The position numbers and the translations under genes are program-made. This document shows, in pieces, positions 10,252 to 20,391 of a stretch of 64,000 nt of DNA. The DNA comes from Paramacrobiotus metropolitanus (Eukaryota; Tardigrada; Eutardigrada; Parachela; Macrobiotidae). Location: contig NW_026570305.1 in NCBI RefSeq assembly GCF_019649055.1, positions 558,001 through 622,000 of the forward strand, written 5' to 3'. The notes under the pieces were generated by a model that saw only the letters and a program-made list of their open reading frames with translations, was not told the DNA's origin and made no database searches. The stretch's first letter is position 1. Each line of letters begins with the position of its first letter.

Positions 10252-11842
10252 TCAAAGTGCCTCCCGGCTACAGCCAACCGGGTTTAATTCCATATTTTCT
10301 TGTGGGGTAGCGTTATGTCTTCTATGTGTTCCGCGGCGAGGATAAAGGCCAAGGAAAACCAGCCTATCCAAACATATTTTCTTCAGTTGAATTCTGTACT
10401 GGCCGTTGACCGCAAAGAAAAACACCTATCAAAGACAACCAGTTATAATAAGAATAAAAATTAGTGTTAAGGAAAATGGCCCGGTACATAGCGTCAAAAA
10501 TGGGATACATATGCTAAAACTTTCGCTTTCGCGCGCTCCGAATCACGTTTTTGTAATACTTTATGTCATTCTTAAGCTAAATGATTTATATACATTGTTC
10601 TGAAAACCGTATGCGCGCGCAACATCCGGTTGCCGAGATATAGCGTACTAAAATGGGTGGAAAGTATAAATGCATTGGTGTGTACCAAAAGTCTGGTTAT
10701 TACCCGATTTTCTTGAAACGTTGCTGCAAAGACACACGCACACGGTTTTCAGAACAATGTATACAAATAATTTACCTTTAGAATGACATAAAGTATTACG
10801 AAAAAGTGATTTGGAGTGCGCGAAAGCCAAAGTTTTAGCGTATTTATCCCATTTTTGACACCATGTACCGGCCATTTCTCTTAACTCATCAAGTGCCGTT
10901 GAAGTGAATTGTAGATTACAGTTTCATTAATTGGCTTACCGGGCTGGCAGCGTATGCCAACACCTGGGCGGTCTTCGTGCACAATAACCAGCGTATCTCC
11001 GTGTTCCACCATTCCGCGTAAAACATAACCAGAATCGCCGGTGGCAGTGTGCAAATGCAGTACCAGATAAACGATAAACACAACGCCTTGGTAATACGCA
11101 GCCGGCGCTGTAGCATGCGATTCTGAGGGAGATCACCGCCAGCCATACTCTGTCGCCGGTTCGATACCTTGGTCAGTTCTACCACGACGAACAAAATAGA
11201 GTATATAACGAACATCACTCCCAGCGGCAGATACGTGCCGATCGTCCCAATAAGCGAGACGGTGGCGCCGTCTTTATGGACCCATCCGCAGCCACCCGAC
11301 TGCAGACGTCCGTGGGTTAATCCCGCGGAATACAGTGGGGGAATGTTGCATCCAATCGCAACACACAGGACACATATTGGGACGATTATGGCGTACCGCT
11401 GTGACTGAAACTTCTTGCTCCAGAACGGCGCGACGATGGCGAAGAAGCGGTTAACAGACAGAGCCATTCCTGTCCAGCTTCCAGCATGAATAACGACGAT
11501 TAAGGCGAAACTGGCTGGAATGCAGTGGTAGATGAATTCTCTATGTATCTGGGTAAGATAGATAGGGACGTTGATCATTGGATTTGCGATTAAACAGAAG
11601 GCGAGATCGATAGTTAATGACTGGAGAATCAGCCGGCCGGAGAATGTGGTGAGTTTGCGAAGTTTTGACATGGTCATCATTAGCAGGACGATCATTACGG
11701 CACCGATAAGGCCGATAATCAACTGCGATGTGATCCAGATTGTAAGTTCGGATGGGGTTACGGTGCTGTTCCATACGGGTGATGGACAGCATGCATTCCA
11801 CATTCCACTGACGGGAATTATGCGATATGTACAGGTGTACAC
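10252..11842 (-). CDS. rhodopsin-class G-protein-coupled receptor 1
   Basis: Two exons: 11842-10940 and 10425-10252, about 358 residues. Seven hydrophobic helices can be counted, starting with IIGLIGAVMIVLLM (TM1), FSGRLILQSLTIDLAF (TM2) and ending with a TM7 split by the intron. Helix 7 reads SP at the splice and continues VFFFAVNGQYR in the last exon, standing for the NPxxY-helix 8 region. The DRY site is replaced by VNRFFAIVAP. Donor GTAAGC and acceptor TTTGATAG are both phase 0. The start could be either of two nearby Mets (11842 or 11803). A GPCR of unknown ligand; a fragment is duplicated at 19376-19690, and the intron carries a large foldback. Confidence 0.75.
10465..10887. mobile_element. 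foldback element inside the GPCR 1 intron
   Basis: Two arms of about 150 bp (10465-10617 and 10733-10887) are imperfect inverted copies, sharing for example TGTCAAAAATGGGATA-type and TTGTTCTGAAAACCG segments. They flank a loop of about 115 bp. No ORF of note. It is a candidate non-autonomous DNA transposon. Confidence 0.7.
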
Positions 11843-11961
11843 AAAATTTACCGGTATCTTATAAAATTCCCTCGCACTATACTCGTGCCCAAGCGTAAGC
11901 GATCGTTTGAAATAACGCCGGTAATACAGTAATCGAAAAGGCTTCTGCGTTATGAAGACGA

Positions 11962-12153
11962 TTATGCGCTAGTAAGACTTATTCCGTCAAGAAAATATAT
12001 TTGTTGTTTGTTAGAAAACCAGCAGCCATAAACTGTGTTAAGCAGGGTGAGAACAAATGAGGAATTACTGCCAGTTGGATGATTGCCGTTACGGTCCTTT
12101 ACCTTGGTGTCACGCAAAGCAAATCTCAAAATCAGAGAAACAAGGATCATCAT
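11962..12153 (-). other. conserved small ORF segment upstream of GPCR 1
   Basis: The minus strand encodes MMILVSLILRFALRDTKVK and then NHPTGSN. A related frame occurs at 19685-19497 (SLILRTASRDTKIK, NPTGSN) next to the GPCR fragment. Substitutions keep the frame, so it may be a coding or 5' exon, but I could not place a splice partner. Confidence 0.35.
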
Positions 12154-12841
12154 AGCAGAAACCGTACCTTAAGCCGGCAATCCATAGTGCCTCAGGCATC
12201 TGTATGATTATCCACATTGTACAGTTTTACACCATCATCAAGAAATTGAATACTGATATTACCCGCAGCTTAATCTGCAAGAGTGCGTAGTAGCATGTGA
12301 AGATGTCAAATCAACGGATCCATTTACCCAATCGAACAGCAGCACCCCTGTGTATGTCAATCAGCTGTAAGTCTACGGATAGCGCTTGGTTTCATCTAGG
12401 AACCGAATTGTGCTGGCAATTAACTTATTTACGCAGCGCTCAATACTTTTGTAAAGGTCCTTTACAAAAGGAAAAAGGCTAACACGCGGCATTATCACGG
12501 AGACCTGCACAATTGGGCAAGCGCCGTATTAAGCGATTTCTTGTCTATCAAATTGCCAATAAAATGTGACTCACAGGCAAACGACAAAATTCTGGTAAGG
12601 CTAAGAAAGTGTAGTCACCACTTTGTAGTTTTTGGGCATGCCTTATTAAAAGCCGTATTTTTATAGCAAATTAATGTCTTCTAAGCATCGAGCTCTAGAA
12701 TAATGTCGCAGAACGTCCAGTAACATTAGAGCAATGTACAGCACTCGAAATAAGCATAATATAGATCTGTACATTTCTGTATACCGCATAAATTAAAAAC
12801 AGATATTTTTTTAGATTCAAGCTGATGTAGCAGCAGTTTTC
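12154..12841. other. intergenic stretch
   Basis: Nothing recognisable between the small conserved segment and the 3' end of the Ly6-like gene. Confidence 0.45.
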
Positions 12842-15800
12842 TCATAGGAAAAAAACGGGGAATCGCGGTTTTGCGGTCTGGCTGTTAGGCTTGGCAGTGT
12901 CCGGGGCCATAATCTCTACCACCACATTGCCGGTCACGAAACCCAGGTTGAATTTTTTCACCGTAGAATGCGAAGCAGCTGCTGCCACGACATCCGACGT
13001 TCGGAAGGGATTGATCTCCGGACTGTTGCACCTCTGCGCATCGCATCGGAAACAGTCGAGAACGGTCGTGATGTCCTGTGTACCCGGCAGCGTTTTCTTT
13101 TCGTTTCTGCGGCACTTGTCCATGTCCAGCAGCCTCTCGCGATAAGACAAGTTGTGTACCCGACTGCACCCAAACGAAACGAATACTTCCTCATTGACTG
13201 TTAACCAACCAAAAAATTAGTACGGTGACATTGGACTTCACCTTAATTATACAGTGCTTAGTTTTAACTGTCAGCACCAAAAAGCAAAATTTTCAGAAAA
13301 ATGCGCAATTATTCTTTTGCATTTACTTGATCCAGGAATATTTCAAAAGACTTACTTGAGAACACTTGCCTCCAACATTCCCCGTCGCAGTGCTGGTATT
13401 CTAGCGTGCCGGCGTAAACGAAGTCTTCTAATTTTACAGAGGGAGCGAAATCGCTAAGTCTGATCGGTGTACTGCACTGAGGCGATCCATCATGTGGATG
13501 CTTGCAGACCAAACAATCCCCTGTTGTAAAAATACGATATGAGTATTGCTTACTGCGAAGTGCAGCATTAGTCTAAAAGACACTTTTGCCACGGTATAAA
13601 GGAGTACTGGTACTGAATGATATGTTACCAAAGTACATGAGTATTTGTCACAACAAAGTTACCAAAGTACATGATTATTTGTCACAAATTTTCTATAAAA
13701 GTGAAAGAATTGTACTGAATACACAGCTCAGCCGATCACGGAAATGGGCGGCCTAATCACGCAGAACACTTCGTCTAAGTTAGCCGATGCTGGTGCTGTT
13801 GCCATGGCTGAGGCGGCGTTCCCGCGTTGGATGTCAATGCTAATCCGTTGGCGCAGATACTTGATTGGATTCAGAGGGACGCAGGAATCCGGGTATTGCG
13901 ACACACGACACGCCCCCCTTTCTAGTAGTCTCTCTGTTACAGTTATCTGTGTGTGGTTGAATTGGTATAAATTGGGAAATGTTGAACGCTAACGTGTGTC
14001 ACTTGCGTCGTAAAATTTTTTTTATGCCGGTATTTCGTATACCGACTGTGTAGCAGTACTTCTGAATAGTAGTTTCGTGACCTTTAGCATTTACGCGCCA
14101 TCATGATTTCGAGCGTCGTTTTGCTGACAACTTGCAGTTGTTTTTGAGGTATAACTTGCAATAATTCGGTATGTCTGCATTTCTTTATGCTTGCATCGGG
14201 TGTGTATCGGCTGATTATGTCGGACCAGTTAGTAAGAAGAAGTTGGATCGCATGAATCGGCAACACGTCAAACGCAGCATTGTTATGTGGAACGAAAAAC
14301 TGCCTATAACCGGAAGATGGAAGCGAGACAGGCTTTGGATCACTGCATATATTTTGCTCAGCCTTGTGGACGCAGGTTTGTGGTTCATGCCAATTTGGCG
14401 GAATTCCGCTAAACCTTCGCATCCCGACGACGCGAATGTCAAACCCGCCCAGGAGTTTTTGTCTGCTGCCGACACATTTTCTTTACCACTGGATGATGCC
14501 ACAATTATTGCCACTGCACGCATTTTTTTCGGAATTGACTGCTCAAACCTTGCTGGGGAGATCGTCGCGCCACCTTTTACTCCGAAAGCCGGTAAACCGG
14601 TACCCCCTTTAAACATGACCTGTATGATGTTCTTGGAGAGTTACTTCTGTCTGTTTCCTACCTAAATTTTCTTTTGACCCGGATTCATAGTCTTCGCTTA
14701 GTTGGCCTGTAATAACTGAGTCGCTACCGCTTTTGCTGCCATGACCTGTTTGCTTCCAACATTCCGGATCCTCGACCCTATTGTATTGTGCATCATTCGC
14801 TTGGCTTTGAACAGTTCTTCACTTGCGGAACTGCCCTTTTGCGGTTGACCTGTGGAAATCCCACATCTATTGGAAAATTACGTTTTCGTTTTGCCCTAAT
14901 TCGTAGGATGCGATAGGAATTCCATTGCTTCCTGCTGTATGTATAAATTTTGCAGTGTGTGCTTTCCTACTGCAAGATGTGAATTCCAACAAAGGATCAC
15001 TTCATCTTCCAGTTTTGCACTACTATGTCACGTTCACCTTGTATAGCATCGTTTTCGTGGTTGCCATTATTTTGTCTTATTGTCGTTGCCATAGGATGCG
15101 ACAGGAATTCCGTCGCTACCTGTTTTTTGTACACGATTCTTCGATTGCGGACATTTATTTTGTGAGCCGCGCAGTGCTTGGCGTGATTTCCGCCGGAGCA
15201 GCACTTTGATTATTAGCAGCATTCAGTGAACATTCAGCCGTGGATTTAGGTCAGTCTGTGGAATCCCCAGACAAACTGAAATCGTTCGTCTGCCTTGCCT
15301 TATTGCCGTCGGATGCACAGGACTTCTTTGCAACCGGCTTTATTATACTTTTCGTGCAAACTCTTGTACTTCGCTCGGTGGACTACCGCCCTAAGCCGTA
15401 CTGATTTGCTATTGGTGTGGATAACTTAATTCGTAAATTATTTCGTGGATGCGCAGGGATGTGCGGAATCCCGCACCTCACTAGTCGCGCTCATGTAACT
15501 GTTCCCTTGAATCCAGGGAATCAGTCTTCATAACCGCTGCAACGGATCCTATTAACTGTCGTCATCATCACGCCGCATCGGATCATCTACTGTGTTTTTT
15601 TTTCGTGTTTTCGTCTGGGTTTTTTTGGGCTTGGGGCCGGTTCCGGCCATGTTCGGCATAACTGCCCAAAGGAAGTAAATTCCGATCCCACCTTTGGTGT
15701 TCTCGCGTGGCGTGTAGGAGCAATTGATTGGATTCAGAGGGACGCAGGAATCCGGGTATTGCGACACACGACACGCCCCCTTTCTAGTAGTCTCTCTGTT

Positions 15801-16442
15801 ACAGTTATCTGTGTGTGGTTGAATTGGTATAAATTGGGAAATGTTGAACGCTAACGTGTGTCACTTGCGTCGTAAAATTTTTTCTGTTTTTGTTGTCTTT
15901 GTGATGGCTTGGGGCCGGTTCCGGCCATGTTCGGCATAACTGCCCAAAGGAAGTAATTCCGATCCCACCTTTGGTGTTCTCGCGTGGCGTGTAGGAGCAA
16001 TTGATTGGATTCAGAGGGACGCAGGAATCCGGGTATTGCGACACACGACACGCCCCCCTTTCTAGTAGTCTCTCTGTTACAGTTATCTGTGTGTGGTTGA
16101 ATTGGTATAAATTGGGAAATGTTGAACGCTAACGTGTGTCACTTGCGTCGTAAAATTTTTTCTGTTTTTGTTGTCTTTGTGATGGCTTGGGGCCGGTTCC
16201 GGCCATGTTCGGCATAACTGCCCAAAGGAAGTAAATTCCGATCCCACCTTTGGTGTTCTCGCGTGGCGTGTAGGAGCAATTGAGAGCATTTGAGACTCGG
16301 ATTATTTTAATGAACGAGCCGATATATAACGACTACAGTACTGCATCTGACCGTTAACATGCAGCGGCAGGATTATTAAAACAGCTCCAAAAAGCAGGAT
16401 TACGAAGGAATGACCACTCCAACGCTGTTTATTTGAATGCAT
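12842..16442 (-). CDS. Ly6/uPAR-like three-finger protein 1 (intron 1 enlarged by insertion)
   Basis: Three exons on the minus strand: 16442-16352, 13520-13356 and 13197-12842. Exon 1 is 91 bp and encodes a signal peptide (FVILLFGAVLIILPLHVNG core), the same length and phase (1) as in the paralogue at 25417. Exon 2 carries CLVCKHPHDGSPQC and CDGECWRQVF; exon 3 carries FGCSR, MDKCRRNEKK and the LDCFRCDAQRCN ending typical of Ly6 three-finger domains. About 203 residues in total, with a hydrophilic C-terminal extension rather than an obvious GPI signal. Intron 1 is 2.8 kb against 97 bp in the paralogue because of the repeat insertion. The exon 1 donor (GTCAGA) is weak, so splicing is the main doubt. 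Confidence 0.65.
13624..13690. repeat. 34-bp tandem duplication
   Basis: Two units beginning GTTACCAAAGTACATGA start at 13624 and 13658. They lie within intron 1 of the Ly6-like gene 1, at the edge of the inserted block. Confidence 0.8.
14171..14665 (+). CDS. hypothetical ORF within the insertion
   Basis: Open frame of 164 codons containing MNRQHVKRSIVMWNEK, RDRLWITAYILLSLVDAG and PLDDATIIATARIFFG. I recognise no domain. It lies inside the repeat-rich insertion, so if real it probably belongs to the element rather than the host. No clear splice sites or paralogue in the window; it could be a chance ORF. Confidence 0.25.
   Translation: MSAFLYACIGCVSADYVGPVSKKKLDRMNRQHVKRSIVMWNEKLPITGRWKRDRLWITAYILLSLVDAGLWFMPIWRNSAKPSHPDDANVKPAQEFLSAADTFSLPLDDATIIATARIFFGIDCSNLAGEIVAPPFTPKAGKPVPPLNMTCMMFLESYFCLFPT
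15635..16284. repeat. 278-bp tandem repeat, about 2.3 copies
   Basis: The mark GGCCGGTTCCGGCC recurs at 15635, 15913 and 16191, a strict 278-bp period. Each unit joins the GGCCGG segment to the TTGATTGGATTCAG segment and the TTTTTCTGTTTTTGTTGTC spacer. Confidence 0.85.
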
Positions 16443-17371
16443 TTCTAAACAATTAAATCACCAAGATTTTGTTTAGCCATGAGCAGTGCCGGTATCTGTC
16501 AGCGGCAATAACGGTACTTATTAGATGAGTATGACTGCGGCTGAACTTTATATGCGGTATTACTATTATGGATATTGTAGCTGTGCGAAAAACCTGTGTA
16601 CAAGTACACGTTGTGATTGTACGCAAATGCAAATTGTTCCGCAACAAATTTAATGTAGATTTGTTGAATGCTCGATTTTTCGCACTGTGGCGATCCCACT
16701 GATTGACAATTCATTTTGCTTCAGTACACGCTTCAGTTCAGTTGTTAGTTATTGTGTGCAGAGTTCAGTCGCTGCAGTACTGGCTTTTTTACGGACAAAT
16801 TCGTTCCACATCACTCATCAGCACTTTAAGGTCGTGGGCGTTAATTTGACAATTTCACCATCGATTCACCAGCACATTTAGAGTAGGTACATCTTTTACT
16901 GTTTACTCTGTGCGTTCGTTGGTTATCAGACAGTAAAATTATTTATCTGCTAATATTATTAGATTTCTGTTGTTTTTTTTGTAAAGCGGTTAAACGCTTT
17001 CAGGGTTGTCAAATCATTAAATTTTCTTAGCTCTTGCTTTGGTAAGAACGTCAATGGCTCAACATATAAAGTCTTCGCGAATCATTGTTCTCGGAAATAA
17101 AAACGAATGTGATGGCTTTCTGTGGTAACGGTATTCAGCAGAGCCTGGCTTTTAATTTTCCTGTAGGTTTTTTCTTCAGTTTATTTCATAATGGAAACAT
17201 TTCGCAAGTAACACAGATCTCACTCATCTCAGTTCTTTCGTTGGTATCATTTTCCAGGATAATACCGAGTCATAGAAAATACGGCAAAAAATGTCAAAAA
17301 CGCAGGAAAATCGTCTTTATTCCACCTGAGGTACAACTTAAATTTGTAATAATAGAAAACATCAACATTTT
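16443..17371. other. upstream flank of Ly6 gene 1
   Basis: About 16500-16750 resembles 25570-25760, the flank upstream of Ly6 gene 2 (shared GCAAATGCA...TTGTTC and CAATTCA...TTTGC motifs). This supports the exon 1 assignment at 16442. No other gene seen. Confidence 0.5.
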
Positions 17372-18292
17372 TTACAACATCAGAATTTCATTGAACTTTT
17401 CTGCGCCTTCCATCGTTCCCATAACCGACGCCGCGTTGCCGCGCTGAATCTCCAGTGACAATCTTTGGCGTAGAAATTCATGAGAACGGGCTTCCCCCGT
17501 GTGTTGCTCGAGTCGTTTGCCCAGTGCTTTGATGATGGCGATAGCGGATGGCCCCCAAGGGCCCATTGTTTCGAAAGCTATCGGTGCAAAGATGTATCTG
17601 CCACTTAGATACAAATAAAGCCGGGATTTCTTTTCTTCCGCTTCCAACGCCGCTGCACTTGCGTTAGCTGCCGTAGACTTGACGTGGGAAGGCGCAACCG
17701 TGTCGACACAAGTGACGTCCCATGCCAAGCACATCCCTCTCTGCCAGGCGAAGGTTATGCAGCCATCAGGACGTCGTTCGGACGTATGCGATGTGCCACG
17801 CGGCTCCAGTTTTGCCAGAATCCCAGCTGACACAAGAGATCGGCACACGATGCTGTTCAGCCCGCCGTGTCGTGGATGTCTACCAGCAGAGAATGTACAA
17901 GACAGACCATGGTGCCCGTATTTATCGACATGTTTTTGGCACTTCATACAATCGTGAGGCTCACATATTGCAACTCCCAATCTTAGCCCTACGGATATTT
18001 TAAGAGTATCGTCGTCCAGAAGGTTGCCAATGTGAGCAGAGGGTAACGCATTTAACCAGATTCAAGCCTCTGGCCTTGACTGTGCAAGAAGTCGGGCTTT
18101 ATTAACTTCATCGTCACGGTAAACTTCCAACAGCGTAGACAGGGAAACGTTACATAGCGGCATATCCCAAATCTTTTGTTGCTTTCGAAAGTTTGGTTCC
18201 GGCAGATCAGGTAGGCAGGCGTTCTTTTTCCACAAAACAAGAGCTTCAGGGAATTCCATAGCAGCATGACCGGGCAGCAATGAGGCTAACAA
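17372..18292 (-). mobile_element. retroelement ORF, C-terminal domain, decayed
   Basis: One minus-strand frame runs for about 306 codons with a single in-frame TGA at 18064-18062. It contains a KIWD...LLAQSR segment, LNALPSAHIGNLLDDDTLK, a Cys/His cluster (CEPHDCMKC then HVDKYGHHGLSC), RRPDG, and AWDVTCVDTVAPSH, ending QRGNAASVMGTM. I recall this RPDG/WDxTCxDT block as the C-terminal, restriction-nuclease-like part of invertebrate retroelement polyproteins; the subclass is uncertain. No reverse transcriptase core is present upstream, so it is a truncated, degenerate copy. Confidence 0.7.
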
Positions 18293-18330
18293 ATCGGATA
18301 CGGAGTGAATCGAAGCCAGAAAGGCTGGGA

Positions 18331-18364
18331 GCTAAACACAGCGAAACACAGCTAAACACAGCGA
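18331..18364. repeat. short tandem repeat (CTAAACACAGCGAAACACAG)
   Basis: A 20-bp unit repeated about 1.7 times at the 5' edge of the retroelement fragment. Confidence 0.7.
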
Positions 18365-18882
18365 GGCCTAAGTCCTGTAGGTTGTATTCTGTTTACCAAC
18401 GGCGTTCTTGAGTGCCATGCAATCGTGTGAAACCCGTTTCCCAAATTTCGATGTACATACAGTATTTTGTGCCGTTCACAAAACGACATACTTTTATCTT
18501 CAAATTGCAGTATCGTGTTTCAAAATCTGCTCGAGCACTGTTAAAAATTAAAGTCGATCTTGATTAGGATGGGAATAATATTATACTGAAGTGCAAAAGC
18601 CGTGCTTCAAGAAAGTTGTACTGTAATGGCAGGTTCTTCGAAATTCAGAGCGAGGGCCTAAGTTAAGTTTTTTCGTTCTTGTATTAATTTTTGCATAAAG
18701 CGAAAACAGCTACTAACTGAAGCAGCCCACAGCTTCTCAATCAAAAGCCATAAGCAGTTGTATAAAATGATCACAATTAATAACTTACAATACAGCTAAA
18801 CACCTCGCAAATACATATGCAGAACTTGCATCACAATAGCAGCAAAAATTAAGGAAATTATTTGAAATTGTTAATTTTGTAT
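18365..18882. other. duplicated 3' flank of a Ly6-like gene
   Basis: Segments around 18520-18660 resemble 26370-26500 (AAATTAAAGTCG, TTCTTCGAAATTCA-GAGCGAGG-type matches), each located downstream of a Ly6-like exon 3. Marks the edge of a segmental duplication. Confidence 0.5.
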
Positions 18883-19268
18883 TCATGGCAGGATGATGTT
18901 CAGTGTCAGGTTACCGGTAACGCCATCTAGACTGACTGGATAGATGGCCGGTATTTTTCTTTCCAGTGGACGTTGTTTTGATAGCCGGTGCAGTGGGTTT
19001 ACGCCAGGAGTTGGGCGCTCCCGGCACCGGACTGTTTTTGGTGGGACCATTGCAGAAGTCCTAGTCGAACTCCTACAAGCAGTCGACCACCTTGATCCGA
19101 CCGCCTTTGTTCGCGGAGGCGGGACTGTCCGTCCATCCGCACTTATCCATGTCCAGTCCGTAGGGGGCGTATTCCACACCGGCGCATCCGAAGGAGACGT
19201 ACTGGATTTGGCCGTACACTGCAAATACTCTCTCCTTGTTCAGTGTATTGATTTTTACAATCAGTGAT
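18883..19268 (-). pseudogene. Ly6-like pseudogene (exon 3 only)
   Basis: Close to exon 3 of the gene at 26800: YGQIQYVSFGCAGVEYAPYG and LDMDKCGWTDSPAS are preserved. After VVDCL the frame meets TAG, and a second TAG follows where the functional copy has CDEDFC. A one-base insertion near the end shifts the last part (IYPVSLDGVTGNLTLN) out of frame. Exons 1 and 2 are absent; a tRNA-derived repeat fragment and a GPCR fragment follow directly upstream. A dead, 5'-truncated copy. Confidence 0.8.
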
Positions 19269-19316
19269 ACCATCCAGAGTTTACTCCAACGTTCTAAGTT
19301 TAGGCTGCTTAGTGAT

Positions 19317-19375
19317 CTAAGCAGGGCGCAATCCGAGGGAAACCGAGAAACGGCTGAAAAAGGCGCCGATGGGCC
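19317..19375 (-). repeat. fragment of the tRNA-derived repeat
   Basis: Contains GAAACGGCTGAAAAAGGCGC as in the copies at 4030 and 4453, then breaks off at GATGGG inside the T arm. It sits exactly between the Ly6 pseudogene and the GPCR fragment, i.e. at a duplication junction. Confidence 0.65.
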
Positions 19376-19690
19376 TTGGTCAATTCTTCCACGACGAGCA
19401 AAACGGAGTATATAACGAACATCACTCCAAGGGGCAGGTACGTGCCAATCGTCCCCACAAGCATTACGTCGGTAAGAAGTTTAGAAAATTTATTTGTTAT
19501 TCATCAGAACACCAGCAACCATAAACTGTGCGACGGTGGAACGCTGCGTACAATGTTGAATTTAGTAAGAGGACAGGCAAGAAATTACTGCCAGTTGGAT
19601 TAGGACCGCTGCGTTCCTTTATCTTGGTGTCACGCGAAGCAGTTCTTAAAATAAGCGAAACAATACTAATCAGGAAAGCAGCCATACGGT
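19376..19690 (-). pseudogene. GPCR 1 fragment and upstream segment
   Basis: 19376-19465 matches 11165-11255 inside the GPCR 1 exon (TM5 region), and 19480-19690 matches 11985-12155 upstream of it. The 0.7 kb in between is deleted, as is the rest of the receptor. It is a non-functional remnant of a duplicated GPCR locus. Confidence 0.7.
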
Positions 19691-20391
19691 ACAGGCCGCC
19701 AACCTACCCGTATAATGCCAGTAGGCATCTTTATCCCCTCTGCACACATAGTGTACAGAGTATAGGGATAAATAAAGTTTCAAAAGGAGTAAAAGCACGC
19801 CAATCAATCCAGACGTCTGAAGTTCATTTATTTTGTACCAATCCTCTTCCAGTAAAACGCTTAGCGCCTTCCATTTTTCTACGATTTTATTACAGTTGTA
19901 TACTGATCAGCAGCTGCCCTAGCAGTGCTGCACCGCTTTTACGATAATGCGGCAAATGTTGCGCTAAACATTTCTCATAAAGCCCACTGGTAGCTGAAGA
20001 GCGTTCAAAGCGTACAGAGTATGGTGTGTGCCGATCAATGAGTGTTGCCTTTAAACCAATAATTAGCGTGAGCGATCTACAAGAAGATAGTTATCACTTC
20101 CACGGCGGAAGTGATGCACCGTTTTCTTTGGCAGCGGGCAGCTTTTTTCCTCTGCTAATAAAAGTAGTCTTGTATGCTTTCAACTTTCATTGGTGCGAAC
20201 GTGCGATCAAGCGGTCCAGTGGGTTTATTAGCATTAATAATTACGTTCAGCATATCTTCTAATATTCGGATGACTAGCCTATAAAACCGTCTGCTCCTTG
20301 TAACGCTTACCCGAAAGGCGAGAGACATAATACGAGTATATGCAGTACGCGCTTTAAGAGCGTTCGTAATCTGCGGCATCTCTTGCAAAAT
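19691..20391. other. upstream region of astacin 2
   Basis: Holds GGAAGTGATGCACC at 20107-20120, shared with astacin 1 at nearly the same distance from exon 1, here as part of an inverted repeat ATCACTTCC/GGAAGTGAT. No exon seen. Confidence 0.5.

Larger units (their letters stand above)
13861..16284. mobile_element. repeat-rich insertion in intron 1 of Ly6 gene 1
   Basis: A segment of about 165 bp beginning TTGATTGGATTCAGAGGGAC occurs at 13861-14030, 15722-15890 and 16002-16165, the first and last near the two ends of the block. The middle (14.7-15.5 kb) has degenerate repeats around GGATGCGACAGGAATTCC. The paralogous Ly6 gene lacks all of this. It looks like a transposed element with terminal direct repeats, partly tandemly amplified; class unknown. 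Confidence 0.55.

Noticed and set aside
12958-13204. Alternative ORFs on both strands over Ly6 exon 3
   Set aside because: Only the frame with LDCFRCDAQRCN matches the paralogues and joins exon 2 in phase.
15635-16284. CRISPR-like or regulatory array
   Set aside because: A 278-bp period with contiguous units is a plain tandem duplication; no short repeats with unique spacers occur anywhere in the window.
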